64,000 nucleotides of DNA from Janthinobacterium sp. J1-1. GTDB taxonomy: Bacteria > Pseudomonadota > Gammaproteobacteria > Burkholderiales > Burkholderiaceae_D. Shown piece after piece: positions 25,831 through 34,926 of the stretch (its first letter is position 1; each line of letters begins with the position of its first letter). The translations under genes were made by a program, and so were the position numbers. Location: assembly GCF_030944405.1 (NCBI RefSeq), contig NZ_CP132339.1:5084001-5148000 (forward strand), given 5' to 3'. The notes beneath the pieces were generated by a model. That model did not search any database. It was given only the letters and a program-made list of their open reading frames with translations, and was not told where the DNA came from.

Positions 25831-27197
25831 GTTTGCTGATGCAGGCGCTCAAGAAGGCCGAGCGCGCAAAACAGAACAGTCTGCACGAAGAGGAACTGGA
25901 CAAACCGTCCGAGGCCTACGACCAGGTACTGGAACTGGCGCCGGCCGACGCACCGCTGGCGCCATCCGCGCCGCTGCCGCCGGTGCCGGAATTTACGTCA
26001 GGGCTGAGCCTGGAACCGTTGCATGGCGCGCCGGCGGCCGCGCCGGAGCCGCCAGCCACGCCGCCCCCGCCGCAGGCCGAAGCGCCGCAGCCCAAGCCCC
26101 GCCCTGCCCCGGCTCAGGCGCCGCCACCTTCCGGCGCCAGCCGCAAGCGCACGCCGCCGCGCGCGCCCGTCAGTGTCGACCCGGCCACCGTGCGCCTGGG
26201 CGTGCTGCTGGGCATCTTGCTGCTGGTGGTGTGCGCCATGGCCTACTGGTACTGGCGCGCCAGCAGCAGCCCCGGCGCGGGCGCCAACCTGCCCGGCGTG
26301 CCGATGCCGCTGACCGACGCGCCTGGCACGGCCGGCAATGCCGGGCCGATGGTGATCGTGCCGCCGGCCAACAACGCACCGGCGTCGGAGGCGTTCAACG
26401 ACGCGCCTGCGCAGACGCAAAATGATGCCCGCCAGGGTGCCAGCGCGGCCGAACAGCAGGCGATGATACAGTCGGCCGTGCAGCAGGCGGTGGCGGCCCA
26501 GCTGGCGCAGATGCCGCCGCCCGCGCTGCCACCCGTGATGGCGCCGAACAACCAGCAGATCCAGGTGCTGCGCAACGATACGGCGCCGCAGATCAATCCC
26601 GGCGTGCAGCAAGGCTACCAGGCGCTGGCCAGCGGCCAGCTGGGCGCCGCCCGCCAGCAATATGAAGCCGTGCTGCAGCAGGACCCCGTCAACCGCGACG
26701 CCCTGCTGGGCCTGGCGGCCGTGGCGCAGCAGGGCAACCAGGGGCCGCAGGCGGCCGCGCTGTATTTGCGCTTGCTGGAAATGAATCCGGACGACGGCGT
26801 GGCCCTGGCCGGCCTGATCGGCCTGCGCCAGGGCGACCTGGTGCAAAGCGAATCGCGCCTGAAAGCGATCCTCGCGCGCACGCCCGAAAGCGGCCCGGTG
26901 CTGTTTGCGCTGGGCAATGTGTACGCGCAGCAGCGCCGCTGGCCGGAAGCCCAGCAGCAATTCTTCCGTGCCTACAGCGCCGTGCCCGGCAATGCCGACT
27001 ATGCCTACAACCTGGCGATCGGCCTGGACCGGCTGAACCAGCCGAAACTGGCCGCGACATATTACCAGCGCGCCCTGACCCTGGCGCAGACCACGCCGTC
27101 GGCCTTCGATCGCGCCGCGGCGCAGCAACGGCTGGGTGAACTGGGCGGGCCGGCCAGCTCGGCCACGCCGGGCATCGTGATTACGCGTCAGGAATAA
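25827..27197 (+). CDS. Bitopic TPR protein (GspB/MshN-like) of the second filament system
   Basis: The 456-residue product begins MSLLMQALKKAERAKQ, the GspB-like cytoplasmic motif. It has a Pro-rich cytoplasmic linker (~30-110), one transmembrane helix (~120-140), a Gln-rich periplasmic region, and C-terminal TPRs (~250-440; GYQALASGQLGAARQQYEAV, LFALGNVYAQQRRWPEAQQQ). It corresponds to MshN in the MSHA locus and probably couples the inner-membrane complex to the secretin. ATG overlaps the secretin stop (ATGA). Confidence 0.82.
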   Translation: MSLLMQALKKAERAKQNSLHEEELDKPSEAYDQVLELAPADAPLAPSAPLPPVPEFTSGLSLEPLHGAPAAAPEPPATPPPPQAEAPQPKPRPAPAQAPPPSGASRKRTPPRAPVSVDPATVRLGVLLGILLLVVCAMAYWYWRASSSPGAGANLPGVPMPLTDAPGTAGNAGPMVIVPPANNAPASEAFNDAPAQTQNDARQGASAAEQQAMIQSAVQQAVAAQLAQMPPPALPPVMAPNNQQIQVLRNDTAPQINPGVQQGYQALASGQLGAARQQYEAVLQQDPVNRDALLGLAAVAQQGNQGPQAAALYLRLLEMNPDDGVALAGLIGLRQGDLVQSESRLKAILARTPESGPVLFALGNVYAQQRRWPEAQQQFFRAYSAVPGNADYAYNLAIGLDRLNQPKLAATYYQRALTLAQTTPSAFDRAAAQQRLGELGGPASSATPGIVITRQE

Positions 27198-27203
27198 AGC
27201 CGC

Positions 27204-28907
27204 ATGCCAGAACAAACCAAACTTCCGCTGGGCAAATTGCTGATCAAGAAAGGCGTGATCAGCGAAGACCAGCTGCGCATCGCGCTGATCGAGCAAAAAC
27301 GCAGCAGCGAGCCGCTGGGCAAACTGCTGATCACGCTCGGTTTCGTGACGGAAGCGACCGTGCGCATGGCGCTCAGCGAAAACCTGAAGCAGGAAAGCGC
27401 GGACCTGGCCAGCCTGGTGGTCGATGCCATCGCCTTGAAGCTGATCCCGAAGGAAGTGGCCAAGCGTTATCGCGTGTTTCCCATCGTCTATGAGCGGCAG
27501 ACGGACAACCTGATACTGGCCATGGCCGACACCAGCAATATCGTCGCGCTCGACCAGATCAGCGCCATGCTGGTCAAGGGCATCACGATTTCCACCGTGC
27601 TGGTCAATGAATCCGATATCTCGCGCGCCATCGACCAGTACTATGGTTTCGAACTGTCGATCGACGGCATCCTGCACGAGATCGAAACGGGCGAAGTCAA
27701 TTACCAGAGCATGGCCTCGCCGTCGGACGAATACAGCCAGCCCATGGTGCGCCTGATCGATGCCCTGCTGGCCGACGCGGTGCAGAACGGCGCCTCGGAC
27801 ATCCATTTCGAACCGGAACAGTCGTTCCTGCGCATCCGCTACCGCATCGACGGCATCCTGCGCCAGATCCGCAGCCTGCACAAATCGTACTGGCCGGCCA
27901 TGGCCGTGCGCCTGAAGGTGATCTCGAACATGAATATCGCCGAGGCGCGCGCGCCGCAGGACGGCCGCATCACGATCCGCTTTTCAGGCCGGCAAATCGA
28001 CTTTCGCGCCTCGGCGCAACCGACCACGCATGGCGAAAACTTCGTGCTGCGCGTGCTGGACCGGCAAAAAGGCATTGTCCCGCTCGACTCGCTGGGGCTG
28101 GCCGAGCGCGAGCTGAACTTGCTGAAACTGATGATCGCGCGCCCCGACGGCGTGATCCTGGTGACGGGCCCGACCGGTAGCGGCAAGACCACCACCTTGT
28201 ATTCCATCATCAACCATATCAATACGGAAAGCGTCAACATCATGACGCTGGAGGACCCGGTTGAGTATCCGATGAACATGATACGGCAGACTTCGGTCAA
28301 CGAATCCGTGAAACTGGGCTTTGCCGACGGCATCCGCTCGATGATGCGGCAGGACCCCGACATCATCCTGGTGGGCGAGATCCGCGACCGCGAAACGGCC
28401 GAGATGGCGTTTGCGGCCGCCATGACGGGCCACCAGGTGTATTCCACCCTGCACACCAATTCAGCCATCGGTTCGCTGCCGCGCCTGCTCGATATCGGCA
28501 TCCTGCCCGACATTATGGCCGGCAATATCATCGGCATCATCGCCCAGCGCCTGGTACGCAAACTGTGTCCGCATTGCAAGGAAACCGTGGTGGCCGACGA
28601 TGTCGAGCGGCGCTTGCTGGGCCTGCAGCCGGAAGACCCGCCGGCCAGCATCTGCCACTCCGTGGGATGCGAACGCTGCGCGCACCAGGGCTACAAGGGC
28701 CGCCTGGCGATCATGGAATTGCTGAAAATGACGCCCGAGCTGGACGAACTGACGTCGCGCCGCGCCAGCTTGCGCGAGCTGAAAAGCACGGCGCGCGCGG
28801 GCGGTTTTCACTCGCTGGTCGACGATGGCCTGCGCCGCGTGCGCGACGGCACCACCACCCTGGAAGAAGTGGCGCGCGTGGTCGACCTGACGGACAGGCT
28901 GTCCTGA
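27204..28907 (+). CDS. GspE/PilB-family assembly ATPase of the second filament system
   Basis: The 567-residue ATPase is the same length as MshE. Two MshEN-like repeats (PLGKLLIKKGVISEDQL, PLGKLLITLGFVTEATV) have Pro where the c-di-GMP-contacting Arg lies in MshE-type motifs, so nucleotide sensing may be lost. Asp box (GASDIHFEP), Walker A TGPTGSGKTT, Walker B DPDIILVGEIRD, His box (STLHTNSAIGS) and a zinc-binding CPHC...CERC pair are intact. It should power fibre or pseudopilus assembly. It overlaps the next gene by one base (TGATG). Confidence 0.91.
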   Translation: MPEQTKLPLGKLLIKKGVISEDQLRIALIEQKRSSEPLGKLLITLGFVTEATVRMALSENLKQESADLASLVVDAIALKLIPKEVAKRYRVFPIVYERQTDNLILAMADTSNIVALDQISAMLVKGITISTVLVNESDISRAIDQYYGFELSIDGILHEIETGEVNYQSMASPSDEYSQPMVRLIDALLADAVQNGASDIHFEPEQSFLRIRYRIDGILRQIRSLHKSYWPAMAVRLKVISNMNIAEARAPQDGRITIRFSGRQIDFRASAQPTTHGENFVLRVLDRQKGIVPLDSLGLAERELNLLKLMIARPDGVILVTGPTGSGKTTTLYSIINHINTESVNIMTLEDPVEYPMNMIRQTSVNESVKLGFADGIRSMMRQDPDIILVGEIRDRETAEMAFAAAMTGHQVYSTLHTNSAIGSLPRLLDIGILPDIMAGNIIGIIAQRLVRKLCPHCKETVVADDVERRLLGLQPEDPPASICHSVGCERCAHQGYKGRLAIMELLKMTPELDELTSRRASLRELKSTARAGGFHSLVDDGLRRVRDGTTTLEEVARVVDLTDRLS

Positions 28908-30112
28908 TGGCGCAATATGTCTACCGCGCCATGGATGCCGCCGGCGAGCTCATTCCCGGCAGCATGGAAGCGGCCAATGTGCCCGACCTGGAGGCGCGCC
29001 TGCACCGCATGCAACTGGACCTGATCGACTGCAAGCTGACGGGCCAGCATCTGGTGCTGTTTGGCAAGCGCGTGATCCAGCGGCGCGACCTGATCAACTT
29101 CTGTTTCCATATGGAGCAGCTGACGGGCGCGGGCGTGCCCATCCTCGACGGCCTGAATGATTTGCGGGAAAGCACAGACCATCCGCGCTTGCGCGAAGTG
29201 GTGACCGATTTGATCGAAAGCATCGAAGGCGGCTTGCCGCTGTCCGGCGCGCTGGCCCAGCATGATGATATTTTTGACGCCACATTTACCAGCCTGATCC
29301 TTGCTGGCGAGCAGAGCGGCAAGATCGCCGAGGTCTTCAAGAACCTGTCGGAAAGCCTGAAGTGGCAGGATGAACTCGCTTCGCAGACGCGCAAGATCGT
29401 CATGTATCCGGTGGTGGTCGCCATCGTGGTGGCCGCCGTGACGTTTTTCCTGATGATCTACCTGGTGCCGCAACTGACGGCGTTTATCCGCAATATGGGT
29501 GGCGAGTTGCCGCTGCATACGCGCGCGCTGATTGTCGTGTCGAATATCTTTATCGATTACTGGGCCGTGCTGCTGGCCCTGCCCGTGCTGGTTTTTTTCG
29601 GCCTGCGCGCCTGGCTCAAGCGCAGCGAAACGGCGCGTTATCTGTTCGACGGCCTCAAATTACGGCTGTGGCTGGTCGGCCCGGTGCTGCACAAGATCAT
29701 TCTGGCCCGTTTCGCCACCTTTTTTGCGCTGATGTACGCCTCGGGCATCACCATCCTCGAATGCATCCGCTTGTCGGAAGGCATCGCCGGCAACCGCGTG
29801 GTGGCGGCAGGCCTGCGCCGCGCCGCCCAGCTGATCGCCGAAGGCCACGGCGTGACCAGCGCTTTCCAGCACACGGGCATCTTCCCGCCGCTGGTGATCC
29901 GCATGCTGAAGGTGGGCGAAGCGACCGGCTCGCTCGACACGGCCTTGCGCAACGTCAGCTATTTCTATAATCGCGAAGTAAAGGAATTGATCGAGAAAGT
30001 GCAAGCCATGATAGAGCCGGCCATGACGGTGATCCTGGGCCTGTTGCTGGGCTGGATCATGCTGTCGGTGCTGGGGCCGATTTACGACACGATCAGCACT
30101 ATCAAAACCTGA
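28907..30112 (+). CDS. GspF/PilC-family membrane platform protein of the second filament system
   Basis: The 401-residue product starts MAQYVYRAMDAAGELIPGSM, a GspF-type N-terminus. Two T2SSF domains have the paired motifs GVPILDGLNDL and GITILECIRLS, with transmembrane segments near ~165-190, 215-240 and 370-395. It is the inner-membrane platform through which the ATPase drives subunit extrusion. The reading frame opens far upstream as a shadow of gspE; ATG 28907 is chosen from the family start. Confidence 0.9.
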   Translation: MAQYVYRAMDAAGELIPGSMEAANVPDLEARLHRMQLDLIDCKLTGQHLVLFGKRVIQRRDLINFCFHMEQLTGAGVPILDGLNDLRESTDHPRLREVVTDLIESIEGGLPLSGALAQHDDIFDATFTSLILAGEQSGKIAEVFKNLSESLKWQDELASQTRKIVMYPVVVAIVVAAVTFFLMIYLVPQLTAFIRNMGGELPLHTRALIVVSNIFIDYWAVLLALPVLVFFGLRAWLKRSETARYLFDGLKLRLWLVGPVLHKIILARFATFFALMYASGITILECIRLSEGIAGNRVVAAGLRRAAQLIAEGHGVTSAFQHTGIFPPLVIRMLKVGEATGSLDTALRNVSYFYNREVKELIEKVQAMIEPAMTVILGLLLGWIMLSVLGPIYDTISTIKT

Positions 30113-30119
30113 GGCCGCC

Positions 30120-31694
30120 TTGTTCCGCAAACAACTGTTTTATATCACCAGCGACCATCTGTGCGCCTACGACTGGCGCCACGGCGAGCTGGGCGCGGGC
30201 CAGGCATTTGAAGCGAGCGCGGCAGGGCTGGAGGCGTTTGCCGCCTGGCTGGAAGACCCGCTTGAACAGCGCCTGGACGTGCCCGCCTATCTGCTGGTCG
30301 ACCTGATCGAGGAAGACTTCCAGCGCCAGCTGCTGCCCCATGTGCGCGGCAAGGCCGGCCGCGCCCTGCTGGCGCGCCGGCTAAGCCAGCTGTACCGCGA
30401 CACGCCGTACCGGGGCAGCACCGTGCTGGGCCGCGACAGCGCCGGCCGCCAGGATGACCAGATGCTTTTCTTTGCATTGACCAATCCTTCCCTGCTGCAA
30501 ACGTGGACGGCGCTGCTGGAACAGTTGCAGGTGCCGGTGGCGGGCCTGTATTCGGCCAGCCTGCTCAGTATCGCGCTGGTGAAACAGCTGGCGCTCGCGC
30601 ATGGCCATTTGCTGCTGGTGACGCAACAGTCGGGCGGCTTGCGGCAAAGCTATTATGAAGGCGGCCAGCTGCGCTTTTCGCGCCAGACCGCGGCCATCGC
30701 GCTCGACGGCGTGGCCGTCAATATTGCGCTGGAGACGGAAAAAACCCGGCAGTTTCTCACCAGCACGCGCATGCTGGAGCGCGGCGACGTGCTCAACACC
30801 GTGATCCTGGCGCCGCAGGCGCAGATCGCCAAGCTGGAATTGCTGTGCGATAACGGCGTGGAAGTGGCGTATCACTTTATCGACATGCAGTTCGCCAGCG
30901 AGCGCGTGGGCCTGCCGCATACGCCACAGCTGGCCGACCAATTGCTGCTGACCCTGCTGGCGAAACATCCACCCGCCAGCCATTATCCGCCCGGCCCGCT
31001 TGCCCGCTACTACCACTACCAGCGCGCGCGCAAGGCCCTGTATGGCTCCAGCCTGCTGATCGGCGCCTCGGCCCTGCTATGGTGCGCCGCCATGCTGCTG
31101 GGCGGGCTGGACGACGAAGCCGGCATGGCGCAATTGCGGCAGGAAACCGCATCCTACCAGCAGCGCTACCGTAACGTGATGGCCAGCCTGCCGCCGGCGC
31201 CGGCGAAAACCCAGAACATGAAGGCCGCCGTGACCCTGGAACACATGATCGCCAGCCAGGCGCCCGAGCCGGGCCGCTTGCTGGCCATGCTGAGCGCCGC
31301 GCTCGACCAGGCGCCGCAAGTCAGGCTGGCCCAGCTGCACTGGAACGCGGGTCCGCCACCGGCCCGCGGCAGCGGCTCGCAGCCGCCACCGCAAAACCAG
31401 GCCGGCCAGGGCAAGGGGCCGGTGCCCACCAGCGTTGACGCCGGCATCCCGGCCGCGCCGCCGCAGGCGCTGCGCCTGGAGGCCGATGTCGATATGCCGG
31501 GCAATGATTACCGTGGCGCCTTGGCCGCCATCACGGCGTTTGCGCAAGCGCTGGCGCGCCATCCGCGCCTGGTGGTGGCGATCGAGGAAGCGCCGCTGGA
31601 CCTGCGCCCCAGCGCGACCCTTTCCGGCAAGAGCGAGTCGCCGGCGCAAGACGCCCAGGCCCGCTTCACCGTGCTGCTGGTGTGGCAGCCATGA
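30120..31694 (+). CDS. GspL-like PilM-PilN fusion of the second filament system
   Basis: The 524-residue product carries an N-terminal PilM/GspL-like cytoplasmic domain (~1-290; YLLVDLIEEDFQRQLLPHVR, GLYSASLLSIALV), one transmembrane helix (~310-330), a coiled coil and a periplasmic PilN-like domain with a Pro/Gln/Gly-rich insert. MSHA uses two separate genes for this job. Start is TTG at 30120, preceded by GAGG at good spacing. It overlaps the next gene by ATGA. The N-terminal domain is divergent, so the GspL-like call rests on architecture and position. Confidence 0.7.
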   Translation: MFRKQLFYITSDHLCAYDWRHGELGAGQAFEASAAGLEAFAAWLEDPLEQRLDVPAYLLVDLIEEDFQRQLLPHVRGKAGRALLARRLSQLYRDTPYRGSTVLGRDSAGRQDDQMLFFALTNPSLLQTWTALLEQLQVPVAGLYSASLLSIALVKQLALAHGHLLLVTQQSGGLRQSYYEGGQLRFSRQTAAIALDGVAVNIALETEKTRQFLTSTRMLERGDVLNTVILAPQAQIAKLELLCDNGVEVAYHFIDMQFASERVGLPHTPQLADQLLLTLLAKHPPASHYPPGPLARYYHYQRARKALYGSSLLIGASALLWCAAMLLGGLDDEAGMAQLRQETASYQQRYRNVMASLPPAPAKTQNMKAAVTLEHMIASQAPEPGRLLAMLSAALDQAPQVRLAQLHWNAGPPPARGSGSQPPPQNQAGQGKGPVPTSVDAGIPAAPPQALRLEADVDMPGNDYRGALAAITAFAQALARHPRLVVAIEEAPLDLRPSATLSGKSESPAQDAQARFTVLLVWQP

Positions 31695-32368
31695 GCGCCT
31701 CCATGAAGCCGCCATTTACGCCGGGCATGAAAAAGCCCGCCGCCACCACGCGCCCCTTGCCGCCGTGGCTGGGCGAACTGCATCTGGTACGGCGCGCCCT
31801 GCTGTGCTGCGTGGCCACCGTGGTGCTCAGCCTGCTCGCCTTGCACCTGGCCAGCGATTACCGCGACCGGCAAGCCTTGCGGCTGGACCTGGCGCAAAAA
31901 GAACGCCGGGCCGCCGCCGCCCGCTTCAACCAGGTTGAAACGGAAAAACTGGAAATCCGCGCCTTTGCACCGCGCTTCCAGGCGCTGCGGCAACGCGGCC
32001 TGATCGGCGAGGAAAACCGCCTGGCCTGGATCGATGCGATAAGGCTGAGCCAGCAGCGCCGCCATCTGCTGCCGCTCAGCTATGAGATCAGCGCCCAGCA
32101 GGTGCTCAAGGTACCCTCGCCCCTGACCATGGGCCAGTACCAGTTGCGTGGCAGTAAAATGCAGCTCCACATGGATTTGCTGCACGAAATGGATTTGCTG
32201 AACTTTTTTGACGACTTGCGTCAGTCCGGCTATTTTGCCGTGCAGGACTGCGCGCTCAAGCGCGGCGGCGCCGCCAGCACCGGCCAGACCGCCAGCCTGA
32301 GCGCCGATTGCAGCCTGCTGTGGCTGACCCTCGGTGACCGCCCGCTTGCCGTGCCGGGGCTGCCATGA
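31691..32368 (+). CDS. PilO/MshJ-like inner-membrane protein
   Basis: The 225-residue product has a basic cytoplasmic N-terminus, a transmembrane helix at ~40-60, a heptad-rich helix (LRLDLAQKERRAAAARFNQV) and a C-terminal domain of GspM/PilO size containing QLHMDLLHEMDLLNFFDDLR. It overlaps its neighbours by ATGA on both sides, in the same position as mshJ in the MSHA order. Sequence similarity is low; the call is from topology and context. Confidence 0.65.
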   Translation: MSASMKPPFTPGMKKPAATTRPLPPWLGELHLVRRALLCCVATVVLSLLALHLASDYRDRQALRLDLAQKERRAAAARFNQVETEKLEIRAFAPRFQALRQRGLIGEENRLAWIDAIRLSQQRRHLLPLSYEISAQQVLKVPSPLTMGQYQLRGSKMQLHMDLLHEMDLLNFFDDLRQSGYFAVQDCALKRGGAASTGQTASLSADCSLLWLTLGDRPLAVPGLP

Positions 32369-32757
32369 AACGCACCTTGCTCATCGCCTGCTGCGCCGTG
32401 ACGGCCCTTGCCCAGGCGCAGCCGCCCCAGCTGGGACGGCTGTTTTCCTCGCCCGAAGAAAGGGCCCAGCTCGACGCCAGCCGCAGTGGCACGCCACCGG
32501 CCGGGACGGCACAGGCGCCGCCATCGCCGCCTCCGCCCCCACCACCCGGCCCGCCGATGGAACTCAATGGCCTGGTCCAGCGCAGCAGCGGCCGTTCAAC
32601 CGTCTGGCTGAACCAGACGCCGCAGCAAGAGCCACATAACCAGGTCTCTGGCGCCGGCCAGCTGACCTTGCGCCTGAGCAATGGCCAGGTGGTGGTACTG
32701 AAACCGGGCCAGCAATATGATGCGGCCAGCGGCACCGTCATGGAAACGCGGCCATGA
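32365..32757 (+). CDS. Small periplasmic PilP/MshK-like protein
   Basis: The 130-residue product has a signal peptide (MKRTLLIACCAVTALAQAQ), a Pro-rich linker with a run of prolines (~52-64), and a small beta domain (MELNGLVQRSSGRSTVWLNQ, LRLSNGQVVVLKPGQQYD). The ELNGLVxRSxGxxTVWLN pattern is the GspC/PilP-like homology region seen in MshK-type proteins. It probably links the PilN/PilO-like complex to the secretin. ATGA overlaps on both sides. Confidence 0.72.
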   Translation: MKRTLLIACCAVTALAQAQPPQLGRLFSSPEERAQLDASRSGTPPAGTAQAPPSPPPPPPPGPPMELNGLVQRSSGRSTVWLNQTPQQEPHNQVSGAGQLTLRLSNGQVVVLKPGQQYDAASGTVMETRP

Positions 32758-33449
32758 TGCACAGGAGCACTCTCAAAACGCAAGGCGGCGCAGCCCTGCT
32801 GTTGCTGGTGGCCGTGCTGGGCCTGGGCGCGGCGTCGCTGTTGATGAACGCTTTCAGCCGCAATGGCGCGGAAAGCCAGCGCCAGCAGCGCACGCTGGCC
32901 ATCCTGGCGCAGGCGCGCGACGCCTTGACCGGCTTTGCCGCCGCCAATGGCCGCCTGCCGCGCCCGGCCACTTCGGCCACCGATGGCCGCGAGCGGCCGG
33001 CCGAGTGCGCCAGCGACGCCGACTGCAGCGGTTTTTTACCTTGGGTGGCGCTGGGCGTGCCGGGCCTCGATGCCTGGGGCAAGGTCGTGCGCTACAGCGT
33101 GACGCCGGAAATGTCGCGTGCGCCCATCGCCTCGGTCTCCGCCGTGGCCAACCGGGTGGTTCTGCAGCGCAAGGCGGACGGTGGCCTGGCGTATGTGGCA
33201 GGCCAGGAACAATGCGATGTCAGCGCACAATGCCTGCCCGCCATCGTCTTTTCACAAGGCAAGGAAGGCTACGGCACGGCGGCCAGCGGCACCAGGCTGG
33301 CGCCCACCTTGCGCGGCAATGTCGACGAGGCGGCCAATGAGCTTGCCAGCACGTCGTTTGTCACGGGAAACAGCGTCGATGACCTGCTGGCCTGGATCAC
33401 CTTGCCTGCGCTATACCAGCGCATGCGCGCGGCGCGGACCCTGCCATGA
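32754..33449 (+). CDS. Non-canonical pseudopilin lacking the +5 glutamate
   Basis: The 231-residue product has a short basic leader and then GGAALLLLVAVLGLGAASLL, a pilin-like helix without FTLIE, comparable to GspK- or PilX-type subunits. The mature region has DALTGFAAANGRLPRPATSA and a Cys-containing domain (ECASDADCSG, ECDVSAQC-like). The GFAxxxGxLPxPA motif recurs in the next gene, so the two are divergent paralogues. It may cap or prime the filament. Confidence 0.75.
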   Translation: MMHRSTLKTQGGAALLLLVAVLGLGAASLLMNAFSRNGAESQRQQRTLAILAQARDALTGFAAANGRLPRPATSATDGRERPAECASDADCSGFLPWVALGVPGLDAWGKVVRYSVTPEMSRAPIASVSAVANRVVLQRKADGGLAYVAGQEQCDVSAQCLPAIVFSQGKEGYGTAASGTRLAPTLRGNVDEAANELASTSFVTGNSVDDLLAWITLPALYQRMRAARTLP

Positions 33450-34159
33450 AGCATCTCGCCTCGCCACGCCGGCAGGCCGGCTTCAGCCTGATCGAAATCG
33501 CCATCGTGCTGGTGATCGTCGGCCTGATGATAGGCGGCCTCGTCACACCCTTGGCAGTGCAATTCGAACAGCGCAAGGTGGCCGAGACACAAAAGGCGCT
33601 CGATGAAGCGAAAGAGGCGCTGACCGGTTTCGCCTTGCTGCACGGTTACCTGCCCTGCCCGGCGGTATCAAGCATGAACGGCCTGGAAGACCGGCGAGGC
33701 GCGCGCTGCAATGGCGAAAAGCGGGCCGGCATCCTGCCGTGGGCCACCCTGGGCTTGCGCAAGAGCGACAGCTGGAACAATCTGTTCCGCTACAGCGTGA
33801 CGCCGGCCTTCAGCGACAGCGAGCAATTGTTTGCCCTCAACACGCCGCGCGACATCAGCATCGTCACGCGCAACGGCGGCGCGCTGGTGCAAGCTACCGC
33901 ACTGAATGATATTCCCGCGATGATCATGTCGCATGGCAAAAACGGCCTTGGCGCCATCAGCGAACAGGGCCAGCGCCAGGCTGGCGCGCAGGGAAATAAT
34001 GTCGACGAGCGCAGCAATGCGGTGAGCAACAATATCTATATCAGCCGTGCCGCCAGCGACGGCCAGCAGGCCGGCGGCAGCTATGACGATATCGTTACCT
34101 GGCTGTCGCCCAATATCCTGTTCAACCGCATGGTGGCCGCGCAAAGGTTGCCGCGCTGA
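33446..34159 (+). CDS. Pseudopilin of the second filament system
   Basis: The 237-residue product has the class III signal RRQAG-FSLIEIAIVLVIVGLMI with Glu at +5. Then EALTGFALLHGYLPCPAVSS, paralogous to the preceding gene, and a C-terminal domain with SHGKNGLGAI. It needs a prepilin peptidase; none is encoded in the window. ATGA overlap with the preceding gene and one-base overlap with the permease gene. Confidence 0.83.
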   Translation: MKHLASPRRQAGFSLIEIAIVLVIVGLMIGGLVTPLAVQFEQRKVAETQKALDEAKEALTGFALLHGYLPCPAVSSMNGLEDRRGARCNGEKRAGILPWATLGLRKSDSWNNLFRYSVTPAFSDSEQLFALNTPRDISIVTRNGGALVQATALNDIPAMIMSHGKNGLGAISEQGQRQAGAQGNNVDERSNAVSNNIYISRAASDGQQAGGSYDDIVTWLSPNILFNRMVAAQRLPR

Positions 34160-34926
34160 TGTGGCGCCCCGGCCTGCTTATCGCGCGCTACACGCTGGTG
34201 GAAGCCTTGCGCAGCCGCCTGCCCTGGCTGTTCGTGCTGGCCGCCGCCGCCGCGCTGGCGCTGGCCGGTTTCCTGCAGCAATTGGCGCTGACGGAAAGCG
34301 GCGCCACGCAGGCGGCCATCGTGTCGGCCCTGCTGCGCCCGGTGGCCGTGTTCCTGCTGGTCGGCTTTGTCGTCACCAGCCTGGCGCGCGAAGCGGCCGA
34401 CAAGGGCCAGGAACTGTTGCTGGCGCTGCCCATGCCGCGCGCCGTGTATGTGCTGGGCAAGCTGGCCGGCTTTGGCGCGCTGGCCCTGCTGCCTGCGCTG
34501 CTGTTCGGCCTGCTGACGTGCATGTGGGCGGCGCCCGCGCAAAGCGCGCTGTGGGCGGTTTCCCTGCTCGGTGAACTGTGGATCATGGCCGCCTTCAGCC
34601 TGCTGTGCGCGCTGGGCTTGCCGCATGCGCTGCCGGCCCTGGCCGCCAGCGGCGGCTTCTATGTGCTGGCGCGCAGCGTGGGCAGCCTGCAATTGCTGGC
34701 GCATGGCAGCACCGCCGCGCACGATGGCAGCCGGCAAGCCATCGCGTATGCCATCGATACGCTGGCCCTGCTGCTGCCCAATCTCGACCATTTCACGCGC
34801 AGTGAATGGCTGCTGTACGCCACTGGCGACTGGCAGGCGCTGGGCCTGGTGGCCGCGCAGACGGCGATCTATGTCGGCCTGCTGGCCGCCTGCGCCTTGT
34901 GCGACTTTTATCGCAAGAGTTTTTGA
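34159..34926 (+). CDS. ABC-2-type permease in the second filament operon
   Basis: The 255-residue protein has about six hydrophobic segments and the ABC-2 permease style (LLIARYTLVEALRSRLPWLF at the N-terminus; AREAADKGQELLLALPMPRA between TM2 and TM3, matching the coupling loop of such permeases). Its likely ATPase is the first gene of the operon at 22028. The operon is bracketed by the two halves of one transporter. Substrate is unknown. Confidence 0.82.
   Translation: MWRPGLLIARYTLVEALRSRLPWLFVLAAAAALALAGFLQQLALTESGATQAAIVSALLRPVAVFLLVGFVVTSLAREAADKGQELLLALPMPRAVYVLGKLAGFGALALLPALLFGLLTCMWAAPAQSALWAVSLLGELWIMAAFSLLCALGLPHALPALAASGGFYVLARSVGSLQLLAHGSTAAHDGSRQAIAYAIDTLALLLPNLDHFTRSEWLLYATGDWQALGLVAAQTAIYVGLLAACALCDFYRKSF

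Noticed and set aside
25998..27881. 627-codon minus-strand frame opposite the TPR and GspE genes
   Set aside because: Composition is Arg/His/Gln-rich and the sense strand encodes two recognisable proteins.
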